This document shows positions 17,090-26,809 of a stretch of 64,000 nt of DNA, one piece after another. Origin of the DNA: Candidatus Heimdallarchaeota archaeon (GTDB lineage Archaea > Asgardarchaeota > Heimdallarchaeia > Hodarchaeales > Hodarchaeaceae). Each line of letters opens with the position of its first letter. Position 1 is the stretch's first letter. The position numbers and the translations under genes are program-made. The notes under the pieces were generated by a model, which was given only the letters and a program-made list of their open reading frames with translations, was not told the origin of the DNA and ran no database searches. Where the stretch lies: the NCBI GenBank assembly GCA_011364965.1, contig RDOB01000002.1, positions 467,317 through 531,316 on the forward strand, given 5' to 3'.

Positions 17090-20000
17090 ATGGTAAAATT
17101 TCAATCTCTCCCAACCTTTTTTTTTTAGCTTTCATTTTATCGGGTATAATATTTATCAATATTGTAACCATTGAATTAAATTCAAGTAATAAGTCTGTCA
17201 GCAGAAATGCGCAGTATTCGCAACAAACTTCTGTAAATTTTTCAGATTTAGCTGATAACATAAATTCAACATATATTAAGAATATTGAATCTCATATTTC
17301 AAATTTCACCAATTTTGGGAGTCGTTATACTGGATATCCTGGTTATCAGGATGCTGCTACTTATATTCAGAATTTCTTCCTTCAAGAAGGATTGTCTGAC
17401 GTCGAAACCCTAACTTATCCCTTAATTTCTCCTATAGATTTTGGATCTGCAATTGAAATGAACGGAGCGAATTATACTGCCTATACGCTTGCTCCAAATT
17501 CTGTTCATACTTGTCAGACTCCCAAAGGAGGTATCAGGGGAATTCTTATAGATGGAGGTTCAGGTGAATATGCTGAACTTGATGGAAAGGAAATTAAAGA
17601 TTCTATAGTATTATTAGAATTTAATTCGGGGAATAATTGGATAAATGTTGCAAGTTTGGGAGCTAAAAGTGTGATATTTCTTCCCCCCAAAGATACAAAC
17701 AGATTCGAAGCAGCTGTAAAAACAATTGAAATCCCATTGAATTTTCCTCGACTATATATCGATAATCAAACGACTGCCTTATCTCTCAAGACTCTTGCTT
17801 TAACGCAAGAAAATGAGGTAATAATTCATTCTAACATGAGATTTGCGTCAATAGAAGCAGTAAATATTGTTGGTATCCTTCCTGGTAGTTCTACTGATCA
17901 AATAATTATATCCTCATATTTCGACTCAAACTCAATAGTTCCATCATTATCTCCAGGTGCTGATGAGTCATGTGGAATATCCACACTACTTGAATTAATT
18001 CGAATTTTTAATGATTATAACATTACACCAGAGAAAACAATTGTTTTTTTGGCTTTTTCTGGCCATAATCAAGCCGCAGCAGGTGCGAGAGAATTTGTTT
18101 ACCAAAATTATGACAAATTAAATGTCGACTCAGGTATTAAGTTGTTCTTGTCGCTTGATTTTTCTGCTTCGAACAATAAAATAGGTATAAATCCGTATGG
18201 CTATCTCTATAGCTTTAAATTGCAATTTACTACTTCAAATAACCTTGAGGGGAGACTAAAAGACGTCGGAGAAGATTATCTTATTAATTATGCTTCTGAA
18301 ATCCGCAGTCAAACTGGATATACATTTGAGGTCAAATCCTTTATAAATAAACAACGATTTGAAGATATTGCTCCAATTATTTTTGTGGGTGATCAAGAAC
18401 CATTTATCGCGAGTAATGTTCTGGGATTATCCTTCTTCACAATGGAATCTTATCGAATGCGCTATAACACGCCTTTTGATATTCCCTCCCAATTAAATAT
18501 TGATTTATTAAAAGCTCAAGTAATCTATTCAGTATGTGCTATCACAGAACTTGTCAATGAGGTTAATCTAGATAGTATATTAGATTTACAACATAAAGAA
18601 TTTTCTTTAAAGCACACCACGCATGTTGGATTTGGTAATGTTGAGGGTTATTGTAAAGAGTATAATGAGAGTACTGCATGGCTTTCAAATGTCCCTAATG
18701 CTTTAATTCGTGTGACAACTCTCAATGAAGCCACACGTCAAAAAGGAATTTATGCTTATTACACTAAAACAGATGAAACTGGTCATTTTCAAGTAAGGGG
18801 AGTATCATCATCTCAACCAGATTACCCCCTGAATTTTATAGCTGAAGGATATGTTTTTGATGCTGAAGGTATGTTGATTAAAGGTATCAATCTTGGAACA
18901 CATGGCAAAACATTCAAGAATTCAAATAAATTAACGAATAAGAACACGTTTATCTACCCTACAGTGTTTAAATGTGGTACTCTATCATTATTTGGAGTAA
19001 TTCACCCATACAACCAAATTGAGGTTGCTGATCTTCTTTCATATCATATCTTAGATCCAGAAACAAGAACACTCTTTTTTTCCTATGGTTATATAGGAAC
19101 TAAAACTGTAAGTCTTGTCTTTATAAGTCCTGAAAAACCTTCAATCCTTGTTGGTAAGCTTCCTGATGGAGTTCTAGGAATTTATATCACAAATTCTTCT
19201 TCGGATAATTTGCGAGGAAATGGTTTATCTGTATCATATGGGGAATTTCGCAATATTGGTCTACATGCTTTTCAATCGTCTCGCGATCTTCAAGCAATGA
19301 CGCAAACTTATGTAAACCTTTATTCATCATATAATATCTATGATTCACTGGTTGACGATACATCGCAAAGAGCTGCAAATCTTATTCAAGCCGCGAATAC
19401 ATTCTATTCCAATTTAGAATATTCCAAAGCCATAGTGACAATTAAACAAGTTCAAACATGGTCATATGATGCTTTCCAAGGCTCAAGACGGGTAATCGAG
19501 GATGGAACCTCCACAACAATCTTTTTTGCCATCCTACTTCTTCCATTTGCTTTTGTTATGGCTTCTTTGTTATTTGAATTTAACTCTGGTGCAAAGAAAG
19601 TAGTTGTGACTAGCGGGATTTATGGGTTAACATTATTATTCTTTTACTTCATTCATCCCGGATTGCATTTGTCTTCAAACATTTTTATGATTATTATTGG
19701 GATAATTGCGATCATTTTCGTTTTTCCTGCCCTTTACATGATTTACCAAGAGGGATTTGACTTTCTTCGCAGTTTACGAGTCAAGCTTATTGGAGCTCAT
19801 TTTGCGGATACGAGCCGTACATCCACAATACTTATAGCGATGAGTACAGGTATTTCTAGAATGAAGAAAAGAAAAGGTCGTACAATTATAGCGCTATCAG
19901 GAATTGTACTAATAACTTTTTCTTTAACCTTATTTACTTCAGCTAGTACGCAAGTTTCAGTATTTGCTCGTGCAGAAAATCTCTCTACACCCTATAATGG

Positions 20001-21519
20001 AGTATATTTGAGAACTAAAGACTGGACTACTCCTTTATCGGAACAGCTTTTATCCACATTGGAAGTTCAGTACGGAAATGAATCTAGGATTTCAACAAGA
20101 TGGTGGTTTTATCCTCCTAGCCAACAAGCAAACGGATTTGTCAATATTTCAACTCTCTCTGGAGATGCTAGTTGGGAGGGTGAAGCGATATTAGGTCTTA
20201 CTGCTATAGAACCCCTATTCCAACCTGTTTTAACTGCTTTGTCCTCTGGAAATTGGTTTACTAATTCATCTGCCCATGAGTGTATTTTATCTGATTACTC
20301 TGCCGAAATTTTGGGTATTAATATAAACGACACAGTTCTTTGGGCTGGTAGTGAATTTAATGTCGTGGGGGTGGTTGATGGACTAATTTTTGATGGATTT
20401 AGGGATTTTGATAATGAAGCATTACCTCCCAAAAACAGGCGTGCTCCCTCTCCTAATGTTCATATCAAAACCAATCAAACCTTTTTGTTACCTTCGGAAA
20501 CAGCTCGTCTATTTGGTGCATCTCTCTACTCAATTTCAATTCTTGCGGAATCTGATCAAGCACTTGAGATTGCAGAAACTTCATCTGCAACTTATGGACG
20601 TTATTTGGAGATTAGATCGGGTTTTAATGGTCAAGTTACAATACATAAAAGGGTAATACAGAATTTGGGACAAGGACTAGCAGAAATGGGGATTCCTTTG
20701 GCTATAGCTATTTTACTTATGATAAACACATCAGTTAGTACCGTTTATGAATCAAAAAAAGAAATCGCCATATTTACATCTCTTGGTTTAGCTCCATTCC
20801 ACATCGCAGGACTATTTCTTGCTGAATTTCTAGTTTATGCTGTAATTGGTGCTGTGATAGGTTACTTAGGAGGTATTACCTCTGCTGTAACTTTATCTCT
20901 ACTTGGATTATTTCCTGAATCATTAGCCATCAACTACAGTTCAGGGTCTGTAATCAATGCATTAATGTTTGGAATCTTCGGTATCTTGATTAGTACAATA
21001 TATCCTCTTAGAATATCTGCAAAAATGTCCGTTCCTTCTGTTAAACGTGCGTGGGAGCTTGAAACATCTCCAGAAGAAGATGGAAAGACATGGATTATTC
21101 CTCTTCCCTTTGTAGCTGCAACAGAAGAAGAAGCTGAGGGTATAATTGAATTCTTACGAGAGTTTTTCTATATTTATGAATCTGAGAGTGTTGGAGGAGC
21201 TTTTTTTGCACAAGAAATACAATCTAGAATCACAACAACTCCAAGAGTTGAGAAACATCTTCGAGCTATTGTAACATTAGCTCCATTTGATATGGGATTG
21301 AAGCAAAAAGTAGATCTCTATACATATCTGGACGAAATTAACTTTAGATACGTATTTATCATCAATTTAGAAAGAATGGAAGGCATTCTATCAGCTTGGG
21401 AAACATCTGTACGACGATTTGTCGATGCAATACGGAAACAGCTCTTAATTTGGAGAAGTTTACCTCAAGAAGAGAAAATTAGAAAATCAACAGATTTTCG
21501 AAAACACATTACAAAATAA
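17090..21519 (+). CDS. M28-peptidase-like domain fused to FtsX permease; 5' end frameshifted at a T10 run
   Basis: From 17119 the frame is open to 21519 (about 1,467 codons). It encodes a signal-like segment, an M28-like domain, a beta-rich region, helices at 19500-19770, and a C-terminal FtsX core with YESKKEIAIFTSLGLAP (about 20746-20796) plus a 120-residue cytosolic tail. No ATG/GTG/TTG lies between the frame's stop at 17080 and 17389. The ATG at 17090 with nearby GTGAG is one base out of frame; one more T in the T10 run at 17117-17126 would join MVKFQSLPTFFF to LAFILSGIIF, a normal signal peptide. The M28 catalytic motifs are altered: SYFDS instead of the usual HYDS, and FSGHNQAAAG instead of GEE. 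It is probably a non-enzymatic binding domain on a permease. Confidence 0.75.
17117..17126 (+). repeat. T10 homopolymer at the frameshift point
   Basis: Ten consecutive T residues exactly where the ATG-initiated frame (17090) must move by one base to enter the long M28-like/FtsX frame. This is either a sequencing or assembly indel, a recent mutation, or a slippage site. Confidence 0.7.
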
Positions 21520-21534
21520 TTAAGAGGGTATAGA

Positions 21535-23421
21535 ATGACGGCAAGTATTGAAACCATTGAAGCAAATAGTACAAAAGAAACCTATCAAAGCGGATTGACT
21601 TGGAGGGTTGGCCTAGCAGTTATCTATTCAGCTTTAATTATCCAACCAGCAGCAATTTACTTGTATTTCGTAACTAATAATTGGTTTATAGGAGCAGTTT
21701 TAAACACTACAATAGTGCTTTTTGCTGTTCTAGCGAAAATGGCTGACAATCCATTAACCAAGCAAGAAGTGTTTATAATGATTAACGTCACTTCTACTGC
21801 TTTAGGTATGGAAATGATTGTTCAATTGGTCTTTAATTACTATTTGAAAAATCACCCGATAACCATATCTACCCTTATAGATGGAGTCTCCCTTAGTACC
21901 TTAATTCCTAATTGGTATGCACCAGAATGGTTTGGCCCAGTTAGAACCATGTTTAATCCAGTTTTTATCTTCCCCCTTATATTATTAATGTTTATAGGTA
22001 TAATCTCTAAGGCTACAGATATTTCTCTAGGCATAATTTTCAATTATCTTTATACTAAAGTTGAAGTCCTTCCTTTTCCAACTGCAGAAGTCGAAGCTGA
22101 GCGTTCAAAATCATTAACTTGGGAGGATAAAAGAAAATTACAAATTTTTTCGATGAGTGCAATTATTGCAAGTGTAGTGGGAATAATTTTGTATGCTTTC
22201 CCGTTAGTAATGGGTTTAACCATTATACCTATACCATGGTTTGATTTTAATTCAGCAATTGAAGGAATTATACCTGGAGCTTCGTTTGGTATTGCTACAG
22301 ACATAATTACCTTCGCTACAGCTTTTATTTTACCTTTCAACGTTGTACTCAGTATATTAATTGCTTCAGTTTTTGTGAATATTATTATGAATCCTGTATT
22401 AGTTTCAATGGGACTACTTCCTCGTTGGGAACGAGGAATGAGTCTATTAGACACATTTAATAATTCTCAATTAGATTTCTGGCTTCCTTGGACTGTAGGA
22501 CTTTTGATAAGCGCTGCGCTGATTCCTGTTCTGAGAAATCCTAAAATATTCTTTACCACAATAAGGGATCTGCGGAAATTGAGTCGAGGAAAGGGAGAGG
22601 GAGTAGAGAATCCTCCAAGGCTGAGTATTTTGATATTCTTTTTTCTTCTCGGAACGGTAGGATCCGTTGCCATAGCAATGTTTTTAATTCCAAATTTATC
22701 TGTCCAGCTGATAATAATATTGCTTATATTAACAGTGGGGTGGAGTTTCATTTCAACGTTAACCATGGCTTATGCTTTTGGAATCACAGCAAATCTACCT
22801 GTTATACCATATATCAAGGAATCAGTTTTTGTGGCTGCAGATGTTCCACTTGGAGGAGAAATTTGGTTTGTCCCTTTGATAATTACTCAAGGTGGGGCTG
22901 GATGGGTTGCAACTTTCAAAACTGCAGATTTAACCTATACCAAACGAGGGAGTTTGATAATTGCGTCGTATTTTGCTACTTTGGTTGCTTGGACTGCTGG
23001 TCTTTTTTGGGTATCTGCATTGTTGTCAATCTCTGAAGTTCCCTCTGTGATTTTTCCAGTACCATTTTGGCCATTGGAGGTTGGCCGGTCGGTAACGTTT
23101 GTTAGTAATCCAACAGTCGTAATAAATCCTTTAATTCTTGGAATGACTTTTATTATAGCATTAATTCTATATATAATTGAATGGCAAGCGATTTTACCAA
23201 TATCAGTCATATCTATTGCTGTTGGAACTACCACTGCAATCCCCTCTGCTATCACATTATTTCTAGGTGCATTATTAGGTCATGTTTTGAAGGGTCGAAT
23301 GAAGAAATGGGATTCTGACCGTGCAATAGTTGTTGCTGGTCTTGGTGCTGGATTGGGGATAGTTATCTCTCTTGCAACCTTCTTATCTTTAATACTAAAC
23401 ACAATAGCTTTACCTTTTTGA
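21535..23421 (+). CDS. OPT-superfamily-like membrane transporter
   Basis: 628 residues, with about 12-14 membrane helices. The motif VEVLPFPTAEVEAERSKS after helix 4-5 corresponds to the conserved LPFP(x)A..AE element of oligopeptide (OPT) transporters. Later segments (TMAYAFGITANLPVIPYIK, VPLGGEIWFVPLIITQGGAG) and a GH-rich end (FLGALLGHVLKG) are compatible. It starts at an ATG 13 bp after the fusion gene, so it is probably co-transcribed with 14820-21519. It and the 750-residue protein look like distant relatives and could be two subunits or two substrate specificities. Confidence 0.75.
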   Translation: MTASIETIEANSTKETYQSGLTWRVGLAVIYSALIIQPAAIYLYFVTNNWFIGAVLNTTIVLFAVLAKMADNPLTKQEVFIMINVTSTALGMEMIVQLVFNYYLKNHPITISTLIDGVSLSTLIPNWYAPEWFGPVRTMFNPVFIFPLILLMFIGIISKATDISLGIIFNYLYTKVEVLPFPTAEVEAERSKSLTWEDKRKLQIFSMSAIIASVVGIILYAFPLVMGLTIIPIPWFDFNSAIEGIIPGASFGIATDIITFATAFILPFNVVLSILIASVFVNIIMNPVLVSMGLLPRWERGMSLLDTFNNSQLDFWLPWTVGLLISAALIPVLRNPKIFFTTIRDLRKLSRGKGEGVENPPRLSILIFFFLLGTVGSVAIAMFLIPNLSVQLIIILLILTVGWSFISTLTMAYAFGITANLPVIPYIKESVFVAADVPLGGEIWFVPLIITQGGAGWVATFKTADLTYTKRGSLIIASYFATLVAWTAGLFWVSALLSISEVPSVIFPVPFWPLEVGRSVTFVSNPTVVINPLILGMTFIIALILYIIEWQAILPISVISIAVGTTTAIPSAITLFLGALLGHVLKGRMKKWDSDRAIVVAGLGAGLGIVISLATFLSLILNTIALPF

Positions 23422-23453
23422 GAATAGAATCGACAATATTAGATTCTACTCTC
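23420..23453. terminator. Bidirectional hairpin terminator
   Basis: TAGAATC (23425-23431) pairs with GATTCTA (23442-23448). After one mismatch, four further pairs extend it to 23420 and 23453, with a 10-nt loop. It lies between convergent genes. Confidence 0.5.
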
Positions 23454-24122
23454 AATCATTTTTGTGACCTTTTCTAAATGGGTCGTTGTGATTTCCAACG
23501 CTTGAATGATTGAATCAATAGTCATTACGAATCTCTTTTTTCTTACGATTCCTTCAAGGTATTTCTCAAGTGTGATATTCCAAATAATTGATGAAGGAGA
23601 TTTGAAGTATTTCTTGAATTCTAATAGATATTGTTCGGGATCTTTCGTATTTATCAGTGGAGAATAAAGCTGAATATTCAAACTTTCTGGTTTAATATTC
23701 TTCAAGTGCGTCTGAAGGTCAATATCCTGCGTTAACAGTTCAGAAAGTGCATCAGAGATCATTAAATTCGGTATTTCTTGTTTTAAGTATGTTAAGCTAG
23801 AAGAACTTGTGAAATAGTAATATTTCTTTATAACTCCTCTTTGCTTTAATTCACACTCCACTCCTTTTAGACCTTGAAATAAAAATTTATCTTGATTGGT
23901 AAACTCTTCTTCAGAAACGAGAGTTTTTGAAGCTATAAATTGCCATGATTTATCAGCAGAATATGAAAGACGTTTAGGTCTTAAAAGTATTGAATCAAAC
24001 GAAGATCTATCAAATGGAATTAGTACACTCCCTCCAATATTTGAAATTTGTAATTCGCCATATTTACCCAGATATTTCGCAAATGGGACAAGTAAGATAT
24101 CGGAATAGGAATCTGTCATCAT
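23439..24122 (-). CDS. Hypothetical protein, 227 aa
   Basis: A soluble-looking protein without signal peptide, membrane helix or motif I recognise. A beta-rich first half (GELQISNIGGSVLIPF) is followed by helices, ending in a helical tail (IDSIIQALEITTTHLEKVTKMI). It is convergent with the OPT-like gene, and its upstream region carries the ACCCATAT copy at 24199, shared with the surface protein gene at 24298, so it probably belongs to the locus. No function is proposed. Confidence 0.5.
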   Translation of the reverse strand: MMTDSYSDILLVPFAKYLGKYGELQISNIGGSVLIPFDRSSFDSILLRPKRLSYSADKSWQFIASKTLVSEEEFTNQDKFLFQGLKGVECELKQRGVIKKYYYFTSSSSLTYLKQEIPNLMISDALSELLTQDIDLQTHLKNIKPESLNIQLYSPLINTKDPEQYLLEFKKYFKSPSSIIWNITLEKYLEGIVRKKRFVMTIDSIIQALEITTTHLEKVTKMIESRI

Positions 24123-24198
24123 TCTAACCGTTCATTTTTGATTATTATCCTAAGGTCACTCTAGAAGGTATTAGGTATTTACTTTTGATGTAGCTTAT

Positions 24199-24206
24199 AC
24201 CCATAT
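24199..24206 (+). promoter_or_regulatory. Shared ACCCATAT motif, copy 3
   Basis: The context is CTTATACCCATATCAATTAC, followed by a second partial TTACCCAT at 24210-24217. It ends 91 nt before the ATG at 24298, in the direction of that gene, in the spacer shared with the minus-strand gene at 24122. Confidence 0.5.
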
Positions 24207-24297
24207 CAATTACCCATTTACCGCTATAGAGAGAAATAATTTTAAATTTAGCAAAAATTACTTTGTGAATTATTGAAATCTGTAATGGAGGATTAAA

Positions 24298-26520
24298 ATG
24301 AGAAATATCAGGTCTGGAATCGTAATTCTTATTTTTTTAAGCTTAATCTCACTTCAAGTATATAATGTCAGTAATAATTTGAGAGATGACCAAGGTCTTA
24401 ATTCCCCCCTTCCTTCTCTCAGTACAAAACAAGCTGATATATTAAAGATAGATATTCAAGTAACTGCCCCAAATGGTTATTCAATGCAAGGAAATACTCC
24501 AATCATATTGAAACTTTCAACTATAGCTGCACAATTACCTGGAGGATACGATGCATTTGGTGATACAACACCTGCAGACTCCACTGACAACATAAAATGG
24601 ACAGGATCTTATGTAACTTATGAAAATGATATTATTCCAAGTCAAGTTGATGATATTGATAGTACGATCGGATATTCTGCTGATGATGAATTTTTGTTTC
24701 AGCTTCCGAGCGATGTTTCTTTAGCATCAGGTGAATCGACTGATTTCGCACTTTATATTGGTACAGAAGAATTAAATTTACCAGAGCCGATTTTCCCTGA
24801 AACATGTCCTATCTATGACTATCCGGAATTGAAAGAAGTACAACAAAGATTCCCAGATATGCTTGGAACAGTTTACAATCTTGATAACGGAAAGATAAGG
24901 GTTAGCGCTCTTGTTGATGCTGCTTGGAGTTCTGGCGGTATGTATCATCTTGCTTTAACCGATGAATTAGGTGAAAACACTTGGGATGCTATTAAACAAG
25001 GTTTTCTTGAAGACTGGGAAGCTTGGAAATGGGCTCGTTTTGCTACAGTCGAGCAATTTATAGAACTAAACGATGCTGCAGGTTCTAATCCCTTTTATTT
25101 ACCAGATCCAAGTAGAACATCATTGATAAGTGGGCCTGTGAGATGTCGGATACAAATGCGCTCAACTCCTCCTTATGGTAAAGCTGCTTCATCTTGGGGA
25201 ACCATTCCAAATCTCTATGGACTTGTTACATATAATCTTTTTGCCAACTTACCGTATGTAGACTATATATTAGATACAACAGGATCAGCTAAAGATGAAC
25301 ATCCAACACTAATTATAGAGCTTCAAAACCGGGAATTTAATCCTGGAGGATACGGAAGTCCTTATAAGGGGTTATATTTTCCAGGATATGGCTGGCAGGA
25401 TCGTTCACCTGATGATTTGGACACACATATAGCCACATCTTCCGATTTTACTGACCCTTGGTATATTGAAAAATTACCGCCAGGTGAGATAATGAATCCT
25501 GACTGGGCAGATTCTGACAAGCTAGGTGTTGGAATTATTTTTAATGATGCTGGTCTATCTAATATCACATGGAAACGAGGCTCTGAAAGCGTAAATCTTG
25601 TTTATGATGCAGCAGAGATTCCTTTGCATGCGAGATATCTTCCCTATGACGTTACTGTTACAGATGATGCAATATCGTATATGGAGGCAGCATATGAGGA
25701 ATGGCTACGACCTGATCCAGATTTCTCCTTTTCTGTTTCTACTGTAAATGAATTACCTTTTGAAGCCATCTTCGTGAGTAGACCTGATGTTTATTATGAC
25801 AATAACACTAACCTCATCCAAATTGAGAATATTACGGCTATTTCGACACAACTTGGGGTTATTAATAATACCATTTCTTCCACTCATACCTATGAGGTGG
25901 TAACTGCTCGTCAAAAGACCTCTACGGGACTAACCGGAGATCTTATTTGGAATTCGACAACTTCTTCTTGGGAAGTAACAAATGTGGATGTTTCTTCATT
26001 AGATCTTGAAATAGCCTATACGGTTTTCGCTACATTCCAAATAGGCGAAATCATTGGTAAAAGTCCGTATTCAAAATCCTTTCCAGAGATTCCTGATATT
26101 TATGCACCCACTATTACGAGCGTCATCCAATCACCTATGGCTACCGCAATTATCCGGCACACAGATGAGGTGAACGTCTCTGCTCTTGTTACAGATGATG
26201 ATTCAGGAGTTGAGAAAGTCATTTTATCCTATAATAACGGTGAATGGTTCAATATAACAATGTCCTTAATTTCAGGGCTTTATGTTGGAACAATCCCTCC
26301 TCAAGATGAAGGATTAACAATCTGGTACAAAATCATTGCATACGATTATGAAGGAAACTGGAATGATACAGATCTATTTTCCTATACAATAGCGATTGAA
26401 TATCGGCCAGGGCAAGGATTACTTCCATTGCTTGGAATTTCTGCAATTATTATAATTGCAGTAGTAGTTGCCTTGAGAACAATGGGAATGCATCGCATTA
26501 AATACGATCAGGTTGAATAG
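24298..26520 (+). CDS. Surface-anchored beta-rich protein (paralogue of 26810-28267)
   Basis: 740 residues: signal peptide (GIVILIFLSLISLQVY), a long extracellular part, one C-terminal membrane helix (LLPLLGISAIIIIAVVVAL) and a short basic tail. The N-terminal domain, with IIPSQVDDID, ADDEFLFQLPSDV and ESTDFALYI, resembles the first domain of the neighbouring 485-residue protein (LPTQADN, IDEIVFQLPETI, ESASFTLYV). This pattern is also known from DUF4861-like and other carbohydrate-active beta-sandwich proteins. The middle has an aromatic-rich stretch with EAWKWARFA and SGPVRCRIQMRST. Near residue 600-700 there is an Ig-like domain (DDDSGVEKVILSYNNGEW). GGAGG precedes the ATG. Likely role: glycan binding or cleavage at the cell surface. 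Confidence 0.65.
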   Translation: MRNIRSGIVILIFLSLISLQVYNVSNNLRDDQGLNSPLPSLSTKQADILKIDIQVTAPNGYSMQGNTPIILKLSTIAAQLPGGYDAFGDTTPADSTDNIKWTGSYVTYENDIIPSQVDDIDSTIGYSADDEFLFQLPSDVSLASGESTDFALYIGTEELNLPEPIFPETCPIYDYPELKEVQQRFPDMLGTVYNLDNGKIRVSALVDAAWSSGGMYHLALTDELGENTWDAIKQGFLEDWEAWKWARFATVEQFIELNDAAGSNPFYLPDPSRTSLISGPVRCRIQMRSTPPYGKAASSWGTIPNLYGLVTYNLFANLPYVDYILDTTGSAKDEHPTLIIELQNREFNPGGYGSPYKGLYFPGYGWQDRSPDDLDTHIATSSDFTDPWYIEKLPPGEIMNPDWADSDKLGVGIIFNDAGLSNITWKRGSESVNLVYDAAEIPLHARYLPYDVTVTDDAISYMEAAYEEWLRPDPDFSFSVSTVNELPFEAIFVSRPDVYYDNNTNLIQIENITAISTQLGVINNTISSTHTYEVVTARQKTSTGLTGDLIWNSTTSSWEVTNVDVSSLDLEIAYTVFATFQIGEIIGKSPYSKSFPEIPDIYAPTITSVIQSPMATAIIRHTDEVNVSALVTDDDSGVEKVILSYNNGEWFNITMSLISGLYVGTIPPQDEGLTIWYKIIAYDYEGNWNDTDLFSYTIAIEYRPGQGLLPLLGISAIIIIAVVVALRTMGMHRIKYDQVE

Positions 26521-26525
26521 ATAAC

Positions 26526-26581
26526 TGAGAATCTTTAATAAGCAGAAAGTTAAGATTCTCAACCTTTTTCTATTTTTTTTT
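26526..26581 (+). terminator. Hairpin terminator after the 740-aa surface protein
   Basis: TGAGAATCTT (26526-26535) pairs perfectly with AAGATTCTCA (26552-26561), followed by a T-rich tract to 26581. It begins 5 bp after the stop codon and matches an intrinsic terminator. Confidence 0.65.
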
Positions 26582-26657
26582 GAATTCAATATTGATAGAG
26601 AAGTGTCTATCTTTTCCATTATTAAGGTAAACTCGAATTAGCTTAATCTCTTACTTC

Positions 26658-26665
26658 ACCCATAT
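26658..26665 (+). promoter_or_regulatory. Shared ACCCATAT motif, copy 4
   Basis: The context is TTACTTCACCCATATAATTG, almost identical to the copy at 9251. It ends 144 nt before the ATG at 26810 in the same direction. Confidence 0.55.
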
Positions 26666-26742
26666 AATTGATACGGCTTAAAATCCAATCTAATCTGGAA
26701 AATCTATCGTTAAACTTAAATAAGAATATACGTATCAGTTCC

Positions 26743-26771
26743 CGTTGTTAGAGAAGATAATCCTAACAATG
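26743..26771 (+). promoter_or_regulatory. Hairpin in the leader of the 485-aa surface protein gene
   Basis: TTGTTAG (26745-26751) pairs with CTAACAA (26763-26769), extended by a G-T and a C-G pair. It sits between motif copy 4 and the ATG at 26810. It may stabilise or regulate the mRNA. Confidence 0.35.
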
Positions 26772-26809
26772 AATTGAGATAAAACTCGTCTTGAAAAGAG
26801 GAGAATCTA

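Noticed and set aside
22050..22454. 134-codon minus-strand frame inside the OPT-like gene
   Set aside because: Antisense shadow of a membrane protein; no independent coding evidence.
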